Notes under the pieces: generated by a model
Told to the model about the DNA's origin: nothing
What the model saw: only the letters and a program-made list of their open reading frames with translations
Databases searched by the model: none
Part shown: piece by piece, positions 51,055 to 61,848 of the stretch
Layout of the letters: each line of letters opens with the position of its first letter
How positions within the stretch are numbered: position 1 is the stretch's first letter
Translations under genes and position numbers: made by a program
NCBI RefSeq assembly: GCF_032362555.1
Contig: NC_083505.1
Coordinates: 9,973,501 to 10,037,500, forward strand
Length of the DNA stretch: 64,000 nt
From: Amyelois transitella
Lineage: Eukaryota; Arthropoda; Insecta; Lepidoptera; Pyralidae
Direction of reading: 5' to 3'

Positions 51055-52769
51055 ATCAGCGGGTTTGATAACACTGACTAGGCGGCGTTCGGTTGATTTA
51101 TTAAACGCATAACCAATTTAGTGGGCTTTATTTCCTACAGAAAATACTATGCCCGATCGACGTGCGCCGGCCGTGTGAGGTAATTGTGGAGCGTACCTGA
51201 CGTATTTTTCCCGGGCGTTGCCAAACTAATATTTTAGATTAGGCCTGCTCATCGTCAAGCGGATTCCGTATTGCTGAAGATTTATTAGCAGCACTTTGAA
51301 CGTTACCTGCCACGCGCGGTGTGAAAGACAAGTAGTGACATCTGGGAAAATTAAAACTACGTTATATAAGATGGAAGATCGTTTATTAATAAAACTCTGA
51401 ACTGAGAGTATTTATATATAAGTAGCCAATCTATTCTTGGTTTAGTTTAAAAAAATATAAGGACATTCCCGCCGTTTCCCTATTAATGAACAGAGGCGTA
51501 CGTCTACGTGAAGGTATGCATATTACGTGTGTTATCTCAAAATATTTCATTGTTTTCAATTTAGAGAAAAAGTAACATCGAAATATCTGGTAATAAATTT
51601 ATTTCAATGTTAATTCTATCCACAAGCTTCAACTCATTTTCTCATTTGTTTCCATAACGAATTTAGAATGCGCCCACGCCACAGCAGAGTATTTTATTTT
51701 TAAACTACAATTTGTTATTTTTGACATACACAATTTAACCAATATTCTCTATTATGTAAGTTTTTACTGATAAAATAAATTTAACCTTTTTGCTGTTAAT
51801 TCTCTTAACACGCAGATTGTAAAAGTCAATCAAGAGAAAGCCTTAAAGACTTAGTATTTTTCTATAAGGCGATTGACAAGCAACCTTTTACTACCTGATA
51901 TTTTACCTCCATCATCCGCCAAACTAGCTTCATGTGGCATTTCGAGACTTTTCAAGTTTGTATGTTTTTGTTCTCAGTGTTTATGGAATAATAGATTGAT
52001 TAGGTATAGGTTTGAGTCGGATTCTGCGCTCATTTTTAATAATAAATAAACTATATTCTGCAACGTAGAATAAATGTTATTTTCATGTAATGATCACATG
52101 AAAATAAAATTTATTTTTTTTAGTTCGTTTCAAAGACAAGATCGATCAAACAGATACCTTTCTTTATAAAAAAAATCTGTTAGGTTCTATACAGTATTAA
52201 GTATCTACGTAAATATTTATTGGTGCATTACATAATTGCCTTTTATCATACAATAATTTCTTCTACATAGAAAACAGAAAGGCTTTTCGGACCGACACGA
52301 CCGTAAAAGAACTGCTGTATGTAGTCTTATCTTTTTGTGTTAGCGGAACTAGGAAAGTCCTGGTTCTGCTATAGCCAAAAATAAATGAAACAATTGAGCA
52401 TACAAATTAGAATGCTATATTTTGTGAGATCGGAACCAGCAGGAAGTAGGATTAGAAAGTGGGCTTTCTCTCGAACTCATTTTTGCGTATTTCCAGTTGC
52501 ACCCACAACCGTTATATTACGGTGTCCAGCGTCCACTTGCATTGAAAACAGGGCTTTAACTAGGTAAAATCCTCTTCTCAATTCACTATTAAGTACAATT
52601 CACGCCCCCAATGCTTCAGACAAAGAGGATTTAACCCGTAACTTGAAACCATTCTTTTGTAAAATCCTAGCCTGGTCGACAACCTGTCCAGTCTTCACGA
52701 TATCTTGACTAACGTGGACGCCACTGCTCAGCTAAATGCGAAAATTCCGGTAGCAAATTCGGTGCATCA
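51055..52769. other. Divergent spacer between the msta-like and opsin-like genes
   Basis: 51100-51320 is relatively G+C-rich and probably carries the isoform B promoter. A SINE copy lies at about 51815-51965. An imperfect palindrome (18 of 19 bp, arms 52070-52088 and 52096-52114, loop AATGATC) lies to its right. 52400-52700 is moderately G+C-rich and probably holds the 5' untranslated region of the opsin-like gene. Confidence 0.4.
51815..51965 (+). repeat. Diverged SINE copy
   Basis: GATTGTAAAAGTCAATCAAG, AAGACTTAGTATTTTTCTAT and AAGGCGATTGACAAGCAACC follow the SINE order; the 3' part decays after CATTTCGAGACTTTTCAAG. Confidence 0.6.
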
Positions 52770-54971
52770 ATGATCAATGATTGGACTGTGACCATGCAAA
52801 GTTTGTACGATTATCTGGAAGATGATTGTCCCTGGTATTATTTCGATAGCTCCTACAAAATTCTGTTGGGCGTCTGCCTCATTTTATTTGGTTAGTCATT
52901 CTGTTTCGTTATTACGAAAATCTAGGTGTATAAAGAGATTTGGAGGTCGGTGTTTGTGAATTACATAAGAATAAGTGACAATTGTTGGTTTTCCTTTCTA
53001 TTTCATATGAAGATCATGAAGCTCAAATAGTGTCGTGAACATTAATTAATGATGCTGAAGTGCTTACTTAAAAAGTCATTCTGAAAAACTTGTTTAATTT
53101 CGAAAAAGCAACCTTCGAGATATTGCTATAATATGTTGTTATGTTGACAGGAGTATTTGGGGTGCTGCTAAACAGCTGGCTTTTTGCCACATTCGTCCAC
53201 AGTCACCTGATCTTTTTCAAGAGTCACATATTGGTTCTCAATCTTTGCTCCGCATCACTTGGTAGGAATCTACTGGGGTTCCCATTTTCGGGAGCATCTG
53301 CTATAGCAAAAAGGTATTTATGACCTAAAGTAATATTATGAGTATTGATTTTTGCGGAAAAGTCATAATGTTGTATAATTTATCTTGCAGTAGAAAATTT
53401 TTGGTGGTATAAATTATAGTATAGTAGAGTTAACGTAACGTATACATAGATATAGTTGAATAACGCGTAATTTGTAGTCAATGTTAATTCTTTTTTGTTT
53501 AAGATGGTTATTTGGAACAGCGTGCTGTCAGCTCTTCGCTTTTCTAAATCAATTTTTTGGTGTCTTTCAAATGTTTGCAATCCTGACCTTAGTTTTGGAA
53601 AGATATATTCAAGCAAAGTTTTACAGACATGGTAAGCGCTTGATAGAAATGTAACTTTTGTGTTATGCATATCTTAATATGTATAAGATAGTATTTTCAT
53701 TGTTTCAGAGAAATCCCTTTACTTACGGATTTATTGGATTTTGGCTGGAGTGTGTTGGGTAATTTCATTAGTATTTGCTACACCTCCTCTTTTTGGATAC
53801 GGTGTATACTCTTGTGACTCCACTGGAACAATTTGCTCACTCCTATGGCCATCTTTGGCTTCAGGATTGAAACAAATAGGTTTCTGCATCCCTTACGTCC
53901 TTATATGTGGAGTTCTGCCAGTTGTAGCAATGTAAGACTCATTTATTATTATTTTGTGTTATAAACAATTTATGTCTAAATATGTAAGATTTGTTTTAAT
54001 TTACAGATTTTATTACATGGGAAAAGCAGTCCGATTAGAACAAATCTTTTATCGAAATGAGATACAAAGAGAGCAGAAACGACTTACAAGGGTAACGTTT
54101 GTTTTCCCAACATTTATTTTAGCCTGGTAATATAAAAAAGAAACTAATAACATTATGCTATGTTATATTCTGTCTTAATGATTCCATAGGTCTTACTGAA
54201 GTAAACTTTGAAGTCTTTCAGTCTCAAAAATCATTTAAAATAGTGCCAAAAATTCAATATTGTTTAGGTACAGTATACTCCGATCCCGTTGTAATTGAAG
54301 TTTACATACAGAATCACCATTTCATTATTCGCATTCTACAGAGTGTTCATGCATTAGCCGTGGCTACTTTGGCGTTTTGGATTCCTTCAGCGGTCTTAAT
54401 TGGCTGGCAGTGGGTGCCTCTGTTGATTTATGGATATCGACCTCATGTTCCTCCAGTCCTCGCTTTGATTGCATCCATAGCTTCTGAGGTAAATTTTATT
54501 ATAATTAAATTTTAATTTTATCAAGAACATGATAGTTCTTATTAAAGCATTATTCTTGCTTCCACGAGAATTTTCATAAATATTTTTTCTCTCTTTCTTT
54601 TCTCGTTTAACCTTTCTCACTTAACTTATTTAATTTAGTCATAAAAGCTTAACAAACAGATATTCGCATCGCATTTAAAATAGTGAAAATTGAGCTTGGA
54701 TATGAACAAGGTTTAAAGTTGAATAAATTCTATTTAAAATGTTGCATGGAAGAATAAACATACAAACGTTTATGTAAAACAATACACGATTATGTTTAAA
54801 ACCTGTGTAAATGATTTAACAATATTGTACCTTTTTCAGGCCGCAACAAGCATTCCAGTTCTTTGTTACCTAGTCTCCGACGAAAGGCTCCGCGCGGCAC
54901 TGCTTGGCCGAATGCGGAAACATTACGCCCTTCTTCCTCCCGAGAGAGCGAAGCGGTTTAATAGAGCTTAG
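52770..54971 (+). CDS. Opsin-like seven-transmembrane receptor 1, lacking the retinal lysine
   Basis: Seven coding exons: 52770-52890, 53151-53313, 53504-53631, 53709-53931, 54007-54091, 54312-54488 and 54840-54971, with intron phases 1, 2, 1, 2, 0, 0 and about 342 residues. An alternative acceptor at 54222 would lengthen exon 6 in frame by 30 residues. TM2 has HILVLNLCSASLG. RWLFGTACCQ starts TM3, which ends LVLERY (E/DRY). Extracellular loop 2 has PLFGYGVYSCDSTGTICSLL with the disulphide Cys. TM6 has FWIP and TM7 has ALIASIASEAATSIPVLCYL. The RGR/peropsin-like look is strong, but TM7 contains no Lys, so covalent retinal binding is not possible in the usual way. The protein is likely in the plasma or an internal membrane. 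It may correspond to the 'unclassified' or RGR-like opsins reported in moths; I am not certain. Confidence 0.8.
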
Positions 54972-55902
54972 TTCAAGTGGAAAGGTTTGAATGGATTACC
55001 ATACTGAGGTTCAAAGACCTCACGAATGGCAAGATGAAGGAGAATCTCGAAGATCCTATCGGGCCAAAGGTTGGATAAATTTATGGTGATTTACAATGAA
55101 ATGAAATTGAAAAAAATTCATAGATTTCATGTATTAATGTTTCCAAAAAAAAAAAATTAAACTTTTCATTTGCATTTCATCAAGTTTTTTTACTTTAAAA
55201 GCGTTTGTTTAGCGAGCGAGCGGAAAGACTGCTGAAATTATTTAGATGTTATGATATTAGTTATTTACAGCAACTTAACGTGAGTACCTAAACTATTACC
55301 AACTAATTAATTGAAAAAATATATCATGTTCTGTTTTATTCATCTTTTAACCTTGCAATGTTTAAGCGAAGCTTCTTAGCAACAGAAATTTCAATTGACA
55401 ACTGCGCAGCAGTATCTGTATCAGCGATCGTTACTGCAAATTGAAATATATGTACTTCGATATAGTGCATCACCAGGGAGATGCATACAACAAACACGTT
55501 GAACTGTGTGAGTGTACGCCGACAGTGCTGGGCCCTAGCCCGGAAATCAGCTCAGACCTTATTGATCGCCATCGCTATATAGAATTTCTAAAGTTTGTTC
55601 CTATGTTATAACTTTGGAACATAGTTCATAGCATCTATGTTACATTTGTCACTTTTGTTTTAAGTCTGGTTTTAACAAAACGTTTAGAACAAAAGAACTT
55701 ATTAGAGCGAGACCGAATTGTCCAAGTCTTTTCAATGTGCAATCTGAGATGTTTTAAAGTGGACAGAAATGAGTAACTAGGACGAGTGCATCCTGTCGGG
55801 TGCCGTGTACGCAGGCGCGTGCAGCTGCAGCCGGGACCTCCGTTTATTTATTCCCCAAGGCTCCGTTCTTGCGAACAGTCTCGTCATTTGACTTTTGTCA
55901 TC
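54972..55902. other. Spacer between the two opsin-like genes
   Basis: No gene is recognised. 55380-55560 and 55750-55890 are richer in G+C and probably hold the promoter and 5' untranslated exon of the second receptor gene. An A-run at 55146-55158 follows the 3' end of gene 1. Confidence 0.4.
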
Positions 55903-58900
55903 ATGGCGAGCCTGATTTTTCAGGCCTTTTTGGGACCCGAGCCTCTCCCCATTGGGAATTGCGTTTGGATTGACACATTTAACGACGACGAAAGAAATTC
56001 ATATCAACATGGACTTTTATTTACAGGTAAGATTGTCCAATTATAAATATATTTTTTGAAATAAATATAATGATTAGTAATCAAAGATGATGATTAATAA
56101 TTAACTTTATCTTTATCTTACATTTTTGCTTGTAGCACTTGTTGCGCGTAGGGACAGGAGGACTGCTTTTATTTATGTGTTAGAAAATTTTCTAAAACTT
56201 TATGGCAGTTATAGTGTTGAATTCTGTGGCACTTGTATGATTGGAAGATTATCAATGATTTTGCCATCACTCCGGGGAAAAAGGCGCGATTTAATGTATT
56301 CACCCTTATATCACTTGTATGTACCTATTATATGTACTTTCTCATATGCAAACATTACAGGCGTATTTTCGCAAGTTCTTACTCTTTGGTTGAACTTGGC
56401 CTTGATGCTAACGATACTGTGGAAGGACGAGAACTACCGCAACCTGGCTCTATTCACCGTCACCTCGTGCTTGCGAAAAGTGGCAGATGGAATAGCTGGA
56501 CTACCTTCATTCCGGTATTTGGATAGGTAACATTAAACTTATCAATATTAATATTATACCGAAGTAAATTTCGTAACTTTGTGTGTTGAAAAGTCTAAAT
56601 ATTTGACTTAATAAACTTCGGAAATATTGAACAGATCATGACAATCTTTCACCATTAGAAAGGTACACAATATGCGGGTGTAATAGCCTATGAACATAAA
56701 CAACAGAAGAAGTTGTGCCGGGCGGCTAGTAGGCTTAAAAACTTAACTAGATAGGCTTAGCAATCTGTCACCACCTGAATCTTAATAAGCTGTACGTGAC
56801 CTTTCGAGGCTTTACGATCTTTTCAAGCCTCTGCGCTCTGTCTACTCTGTAAGAGATAAAAATGTGACAAATGTCGTCTTTTTATCAAATCTGAAGTTTT
56901 ATTGTTTTGAAAAACAACTTGTTGTTTTTTTTATGTTTCAGTTTGTTTAAGTCAAACATGTTGTCCTGCGTCATGTTCGGATATCACGATTGTTTCTTCT
57001 CTGTTTTGGAGATCGAGGCTTTAACCCACGTCTGCGTCGCAAGATACGTGATGGCCCGCTACGCAGCTTACGGTAACTCAAATATAAAAATAGAAGTAAG
57101 ATGAAGGGTGAAGCTCGACTTAATTAAAGTTAAAAATTTTTTAGTCATGAGTCGCAGAAAAGGTTTTTCATACGTATGTGTGTGGCCGTAAAAACGTTCA
57201 ATTTGCGTCGCTGTGTTGTAAAAACGTGTTTAAAACATTTTCTGTTACTTATGTACAATCTAAACTCACCTCTCGTCACTAGCAATGGACTTAATGGTTA
57301 ATAACCACCAAACCTGAAACTTCCAACATTTTTTAAGGCTGGCCATTGGACCCACGGTTTCCCACCTTATACATCGTCAGTACCATAATGTTTGCCATCG
57401 GCTACACCTACATTCCCATGCTCGGCTTTGGCGGCACCGTCGACTACGACTTCTCGTGCACCACTTGTACCTATGAGATGATGCTGCCGACAGACCACCA
57501 ACGTTATATCGTGTTGATTTTATTCTTCATGAGGAGTATCAAGCCAGCTGTTCTGATGTAAGTTTATTTTGATTAAGATTTATTTATTACCTACTAGCTT
57601 CTGCTCGCCGCTTCACCTGTGTGAAAAGTATCCTATGACTAATTTCTTGGAGATCTTTTCAGTGGGTTTGACGCGAAAGACGGTCATACAAAAAGTCATT
57701 TTGACATTTATGTTAGTTTATGAAGTTATACATTTAAAGACACATACATAGGAGTGGAGATAGCTTCACTTTTGCAAATTATCTAGTTTTTTTAGTATGG
57801 ATTTAGAGTAATTGCTGCACTTTATCTGTTCAGGTTCTCTTTTGTTATGTTAAATTATAAATGTTCTAAATAAGCTAATTTCTTCACGTTTCTACCTTGT
57901 TCTATTTTGTAATACTATCTATATAAGAATTTCTATTATTATTTGTACAGGATGGGAATGTTGGCCCGAGCTTACTACCTGGATAAGAACGTGTGCACTG
58001 ACAAAGAAGCTGGCAAACGATTGACTTTTACTAGGGTGAGTTCAAAAATTGAGTCAGCCAATTACACACATATGAAAATTTTCCATATTGCAGTTCACAA
58101 TAAGCAATAAAATGTAGATTAAAGTATAATGTTGATTATTTATAGATTTTTGCCCCAACTTACAATGTTGAGCTAAATACTCAGAGAACTTATGTAATCA
58201 ATTAGTCTATCGTCCTGGCGGTCTACCCCGCTAGAGAACAGTCTTGAAAAGACTAAAAGGCTATAGTGGCTACAGTACAAGTGACAAGTGGCTAACCCAT
58301 CGTTTACAAGGAAAATCTCAAGTTTATTAGTTACTCCTTAAGTCGCTTTTTACGACATTATGTAAAGATATGGAGTGGTCCTATTCTAAAGTTGGCAGAA
58401 ACCCCACAGCAATTACACAATATAATTTAGTTTTAAATAACGGTTTCTGTCTTTATTTCAGAACATAATGTCAATAACGGTAGCCACCTTGATATTTTGG
58501 GCGCCACTGGCTTTGATAAGAGGCTACGTTGTATTTGGCCAGCTGTTCTATGAGAAATCCGAAATCATAGACTCTATGGTAGGCTTTGGAACACCAATTT
58601 CATTGGCGATGTGGCTTTATTGGGTAAGATATTAATATGCAGATTACTTACGTCACGCTCGTCAAACTTAGGTATAATAGATGTAGTGGCCATAGTTAAG
58701 ACTAAAATACTTCATCTAGTTTGATTTGCGTATCACTGGTACTTGATAATGGTACAGGTAAACGTAGGGATGGAACAAAAAAAAAATACCAAATGACCTA
58801 CTAGCGAACTCGGATCAGAATGGTGTTCTTATTCCTCGTGGATAATTCTCATGGGACAACATAAGAGGGATCATTGATAAATGACGATGCAACGTCTAAA

Positions 58901-59163
58901 AGCTAAACTTAGCAAGAAAAGAAGTAAAGAATCTTTACTACTAAAGGTATATTTAGGTTAATTAATTAATCTTTAAATTACAGATATCACCAGCAGTCAT
59001 GGTCTTGACGCTTATGTATGTGGATGAAAATGTTCGCCATAACATGATAAATTTACGGTCATCTGCTAAAACGGCAGCAGAACTCGCTGATAAAGAAGCC
59101 GAAAAAGAAGAAAAACAAAGAATGAATGAAATCGAGAAGGAAAGGGGAAAGAAAAAGCAGTAA
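55903..59163 (+). CDS. Opsin-like seven-transmembrane receptor 2, diverged tandem paralogue
   Basis: Seven coding exons: 55903-56026, 56361-56526, 56942-57072, 57338-57557, 57951-58035, 58462-58623 and 58984-59163. Intron phases 1, 2, 1, 2, 0, 0 are identical to those of the preceding gene, and exon 5 is 85 bases in both; about 355 residues. Shared residues include GVF at the TM1 exon start, the loop-2 pattern PMLGFGG...DFSCTTC, and TM6 VATLIFWAP (VATLAFWIP in gene 1). The DRY motif is ARY (THVCVARYVMARY). TM7 (GFGTPISLAMWLYWISPAVM) has no Lys and an altered NPxxY (ISPAVM). The cytoplasmic tail is a charged Lys/Glu helix. ATG 55903 has good context; an in-frame extension upstream has no membrane or signal features. 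A SINE sits in intron 5. Confidence 0.75.
56725..56870 (+). repeat. Diverged SINE in opsin-like gene 2, intron 2
   Basis: GCTTAAAAACTTAACTAG, TGACCTTTCGAGGCTT and TGCGCTCTGTCTACTCTG match the SINE order with many changes. Confidence 0.5.
57590..57745 (+). repeat. Repeat fragment in opsin-like gene 2, intron 4
   Basis: ACTAGCTTCTGCTCGCCGCT begins the same repeat as at 43208 and is followed by the middle part (TTGGAGATCTTTTCAGTGG). Confidence 0.45.
58205..58400 (-). repeat. SINE in opsin-like gene 2, intron 5
   Basis: Antisense copy: GCGGTCTACCCCGCTAGAGA at the 3' side, AAGTCGCTTTTTACGACATT and GGAGTGGTCCTATTC at the 5' side. Confidence 0.7.
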
Positions 59164-59184
59164 CTGTTATTTAAGAAGTTCAAG

Positions 59185-59740
59185 TGTTTTTTAGGGTTCT
59201 GTACCTAAAACATAAAATCGGAACCCTATTACTAAGCCTACTCTGTTTGTCTGACCGTCTGTCTGTCACCAGGATGTATCTCATAAACAGCGATAGCTAG
59301 AAGGCTGTTTTTTATAATGTATTTCCGTTGCCGGTATAACAACAAACACTAAAAACAAAATTAAGCGTCGTGTCCACACAATAAACGTGTTTCTTCGTCT
59401 TAAAATGTCTACAGAATATTTACTTGAATATATAATAAAGGGGCTCCTATAAAACAAACTTATTTTATCTATCGACAGTACAATTTTATTAATTTCTGAA
59501 TTTATTAGGAGAAACGTAATATGAATTGTCCGCATTGTAGTTCTATCGAATTACGCTAGATGGCGTTGTTGGGTTTTTAAAACTCAAGGTATAAAGAGAT
59601 AAAAACGTGAATAAAAAAATATATATTAAGTAACAAACGTGATAATGTTCTCTTTAAAAGAGAAATAAGAAGAAGAGAAGAAGTAAAAGGAACACTTCGT
59701 GCGCGAGTCAAACTCACACTTGGCCGGTTTTTTAGCGTTC
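59185..59740 (+). repeat. Lepidopteran 'AGGGTTCTGTACC...GGCCGGTTTT' repeat
   Basis: Begins at TTTAGGGTTCTGTACC, continues GTCTGTCACCAGGATGTATC and TTGCCGGTATAACAACAAAC, and ends with TTCGTGCGCGAGTCAAACTC plus ACACTTGGCCGG. I know this order from many lepidopteran loci. The centre (about 59350-59690) departs from the usual sequence and may contain an insertion. Confidence 0.65.
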
Positions 59741-61848
59741 ACCTACTTGTAGCTCATAAACAGTATTTTTCAAGTAAAACTACTGTTTAAAGGGGTAAAC
59801 GCTCTTAAACATCATTTGGGCCAGGCCCTTTTTACTTACAAGATTGAGGCATGATAAAAATCCCATCAAGATTTGATGAACTTCTTATTGTGCCGTCATA
59901 TGATTTTATCAAAAGTGCTTTAACCATGGTTCCACGTTATCTTGTGGATCTACTGGTAATCCTTTTTGCTGTAGATCCACCCACTAGCGCGGGACTATAG
60001 GTTATGGAGGTTCATACTGCTGTACAAATTGTAGTGACGTATACGATTAGGTTAAGGTAGGTTGAGGTCACACTACCAAAGGACCAGACAGCTTGGCGAA
60101 AGGTCAAATATTTTTGATAATGAAAAGTGTTAAATGTAAGAATGTATGTAGTGTGGTTTGAACCTAATTAAAATAATGTCATAACACTTCGTTTAAGGTT
60201 AGAATAAGGTTGGTTTAGATCACACTACCAAAGGCCTATATACGAGTAGTATTTTTGATAAGATAAATAGTTAATAGAAAGGTTGTAGTGTGATTTGAAC
60301 TTAATTAAAATGACGACACTATAACGAACGACTAATCTTGTTTTCATGCCGTCATAAATTACGTCTAAGTTTTGATAATAATTCGCGTAGATTGATGTCG
60401 CTTGCAGTCGAAATAAATAATAAAAATATTTCTTTTTGTTTTATTTTATACTATGTTTATATTATACTTGTGATTTTTTTTGAATAGAAAATGAGATTTT
60501 TATCTTGATAATTTATCGAGTTTAAGGCTAGACAAGCTACTTCCCCTATAATTAAGCTATCTTTTAATAATAAAAACACGAAATCTTTATTCAATTCCAA
60601 TATGTTTAATTTAGGTATACTTACTTATGCGTAATAACATCATTGTACAGATCGCATTAGATGCGCAAGAATTCAACAATATAATAAAAGAGACAAAGAT
60701 TTGTACGAAGATATTAGTTAGCGATTCAGCACAGTCCGTGTATAATGATATTGTACAATGTTTACCTATGTACATCAGTCCAAGTATTTACATCGTAGTT
60801 CTAACATAATCCCGGCAAAACAATCAGACGATAAATATATCACTACTGAACACAACGTGGAAGATATTTTTCATCTAATTAACTGCAAAAATAAAGTAGA
60901 TAATTATTATGAAATTAAAATAATCGATGTATTTCCTAATAAATCACAATTGCATTAGATTATGCTTTAGATAGTCGTTTGGACCACAAACGCTATCTTT
61001 TGTTTGGTCCACATTAAGGCCATTAATAGACACACTTGACACACCATTAATAAACACACACTCACTCACAAAATCAACATACTTATAAGTTTTATACACA
61101 ATTATGTGTTACAGTCGTAATATACATGTTATGGCACCTGATAAAAACTATGTGATACAAAACTAGATAAGTGCGGCATTCATGGATCACACAATATATT
61201 TAACATAGAGCATTTAAAATAATTATCACCTTTTCTGTGTGTAGTAATTCATTTGTACAGAAATAACCCAGAACAATGTCATTTAATGCGACAGTGCTTT
61301 AAAATATGTATTGATAGTTTAAAATCGAAACGCATAGCCCTCTAATAGATAATTTACTATTTTCTGTAAAGGTGATTAGAGGGACATGCATTTTTACAAA
61401 ACTATCACGGAAAGTCTTCTCAAATAAACTATATGAGTTTATTGCAGGAGACTTTCCCTTATAAATTATATAGATAAATATGTCTTATATACTTAATAGT
61501 TTAATTAGAATAAATTTTCGGTACTGAAGACAAAGTAGGACCATCGGTACTTTCCGTTAAACTAGCCAATTGCACCATTTATCACTAGAAATTGTAACTA
61601 TATGCAACCTCACTTTCTCTGGAATGAGTTTGATGGATTTCATCATAGCGTTCCCATTCACACTGCTTTTGATTATTTACAAGATCGTATTTATTATTTT
61701 CATTGATATAAAAAGTATCCTCATCTATTATTGTAATATTTTTTACCCTGTTGCTAAACGTGTCCGAATCGGAAGAAGGACAAGGTGATGTGGAGGGACT
61801 GTTGAGTATAATAACCGGGTACTCATTAGTCCCTCGGAACTGTTTCTG
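59741..61848. other. Intergenic, no gene recognised
   Basis: Apart from the duplicated block at 60047-60325 this is AT-rich spacer with only short chance frames. 61320-61400 has a weak inverted pairing (GCCCTCTAATAGATAA with GATTAGAGGGAC). Confidence 0.5.
60047..60325. repeat. Diverged tandem duplication of a ~140-bp unit with inverted ends
   Basis: Units 60047-60190 and 60194-60325 both contain AGGTTRRGATAAGGT-like starts, TCACACTACCAAAGG, TATTTTTGATAA, GTAGTGTG(G/A)TTTGAAC and TAATTAAAAT. Within each unit GGT(C/T)...CACACTA is roughly the reverse complement of TAGTGTG.TTTGAACC, so each unit could fold on itself. Confidence 0.65.

Noticed and set aside
54222-54311. Extra 30 residues at the start of exon 6 of opsin-like gene 1
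   Set aside because: The frame is open, but the downstream acceptor at 54311 gives an exon that aligns with exon 6 of gene 2 and a normal third intracellular loop.
56126-56360. Open frame before exon 2 of opsin-like gene 2 as coding
   Set aside because: The CATTACAG acceptor at 56360 joins in phase with exon 1, and the matching exon of gene 1 starts at the same GVF position; the earlier frame is intron.
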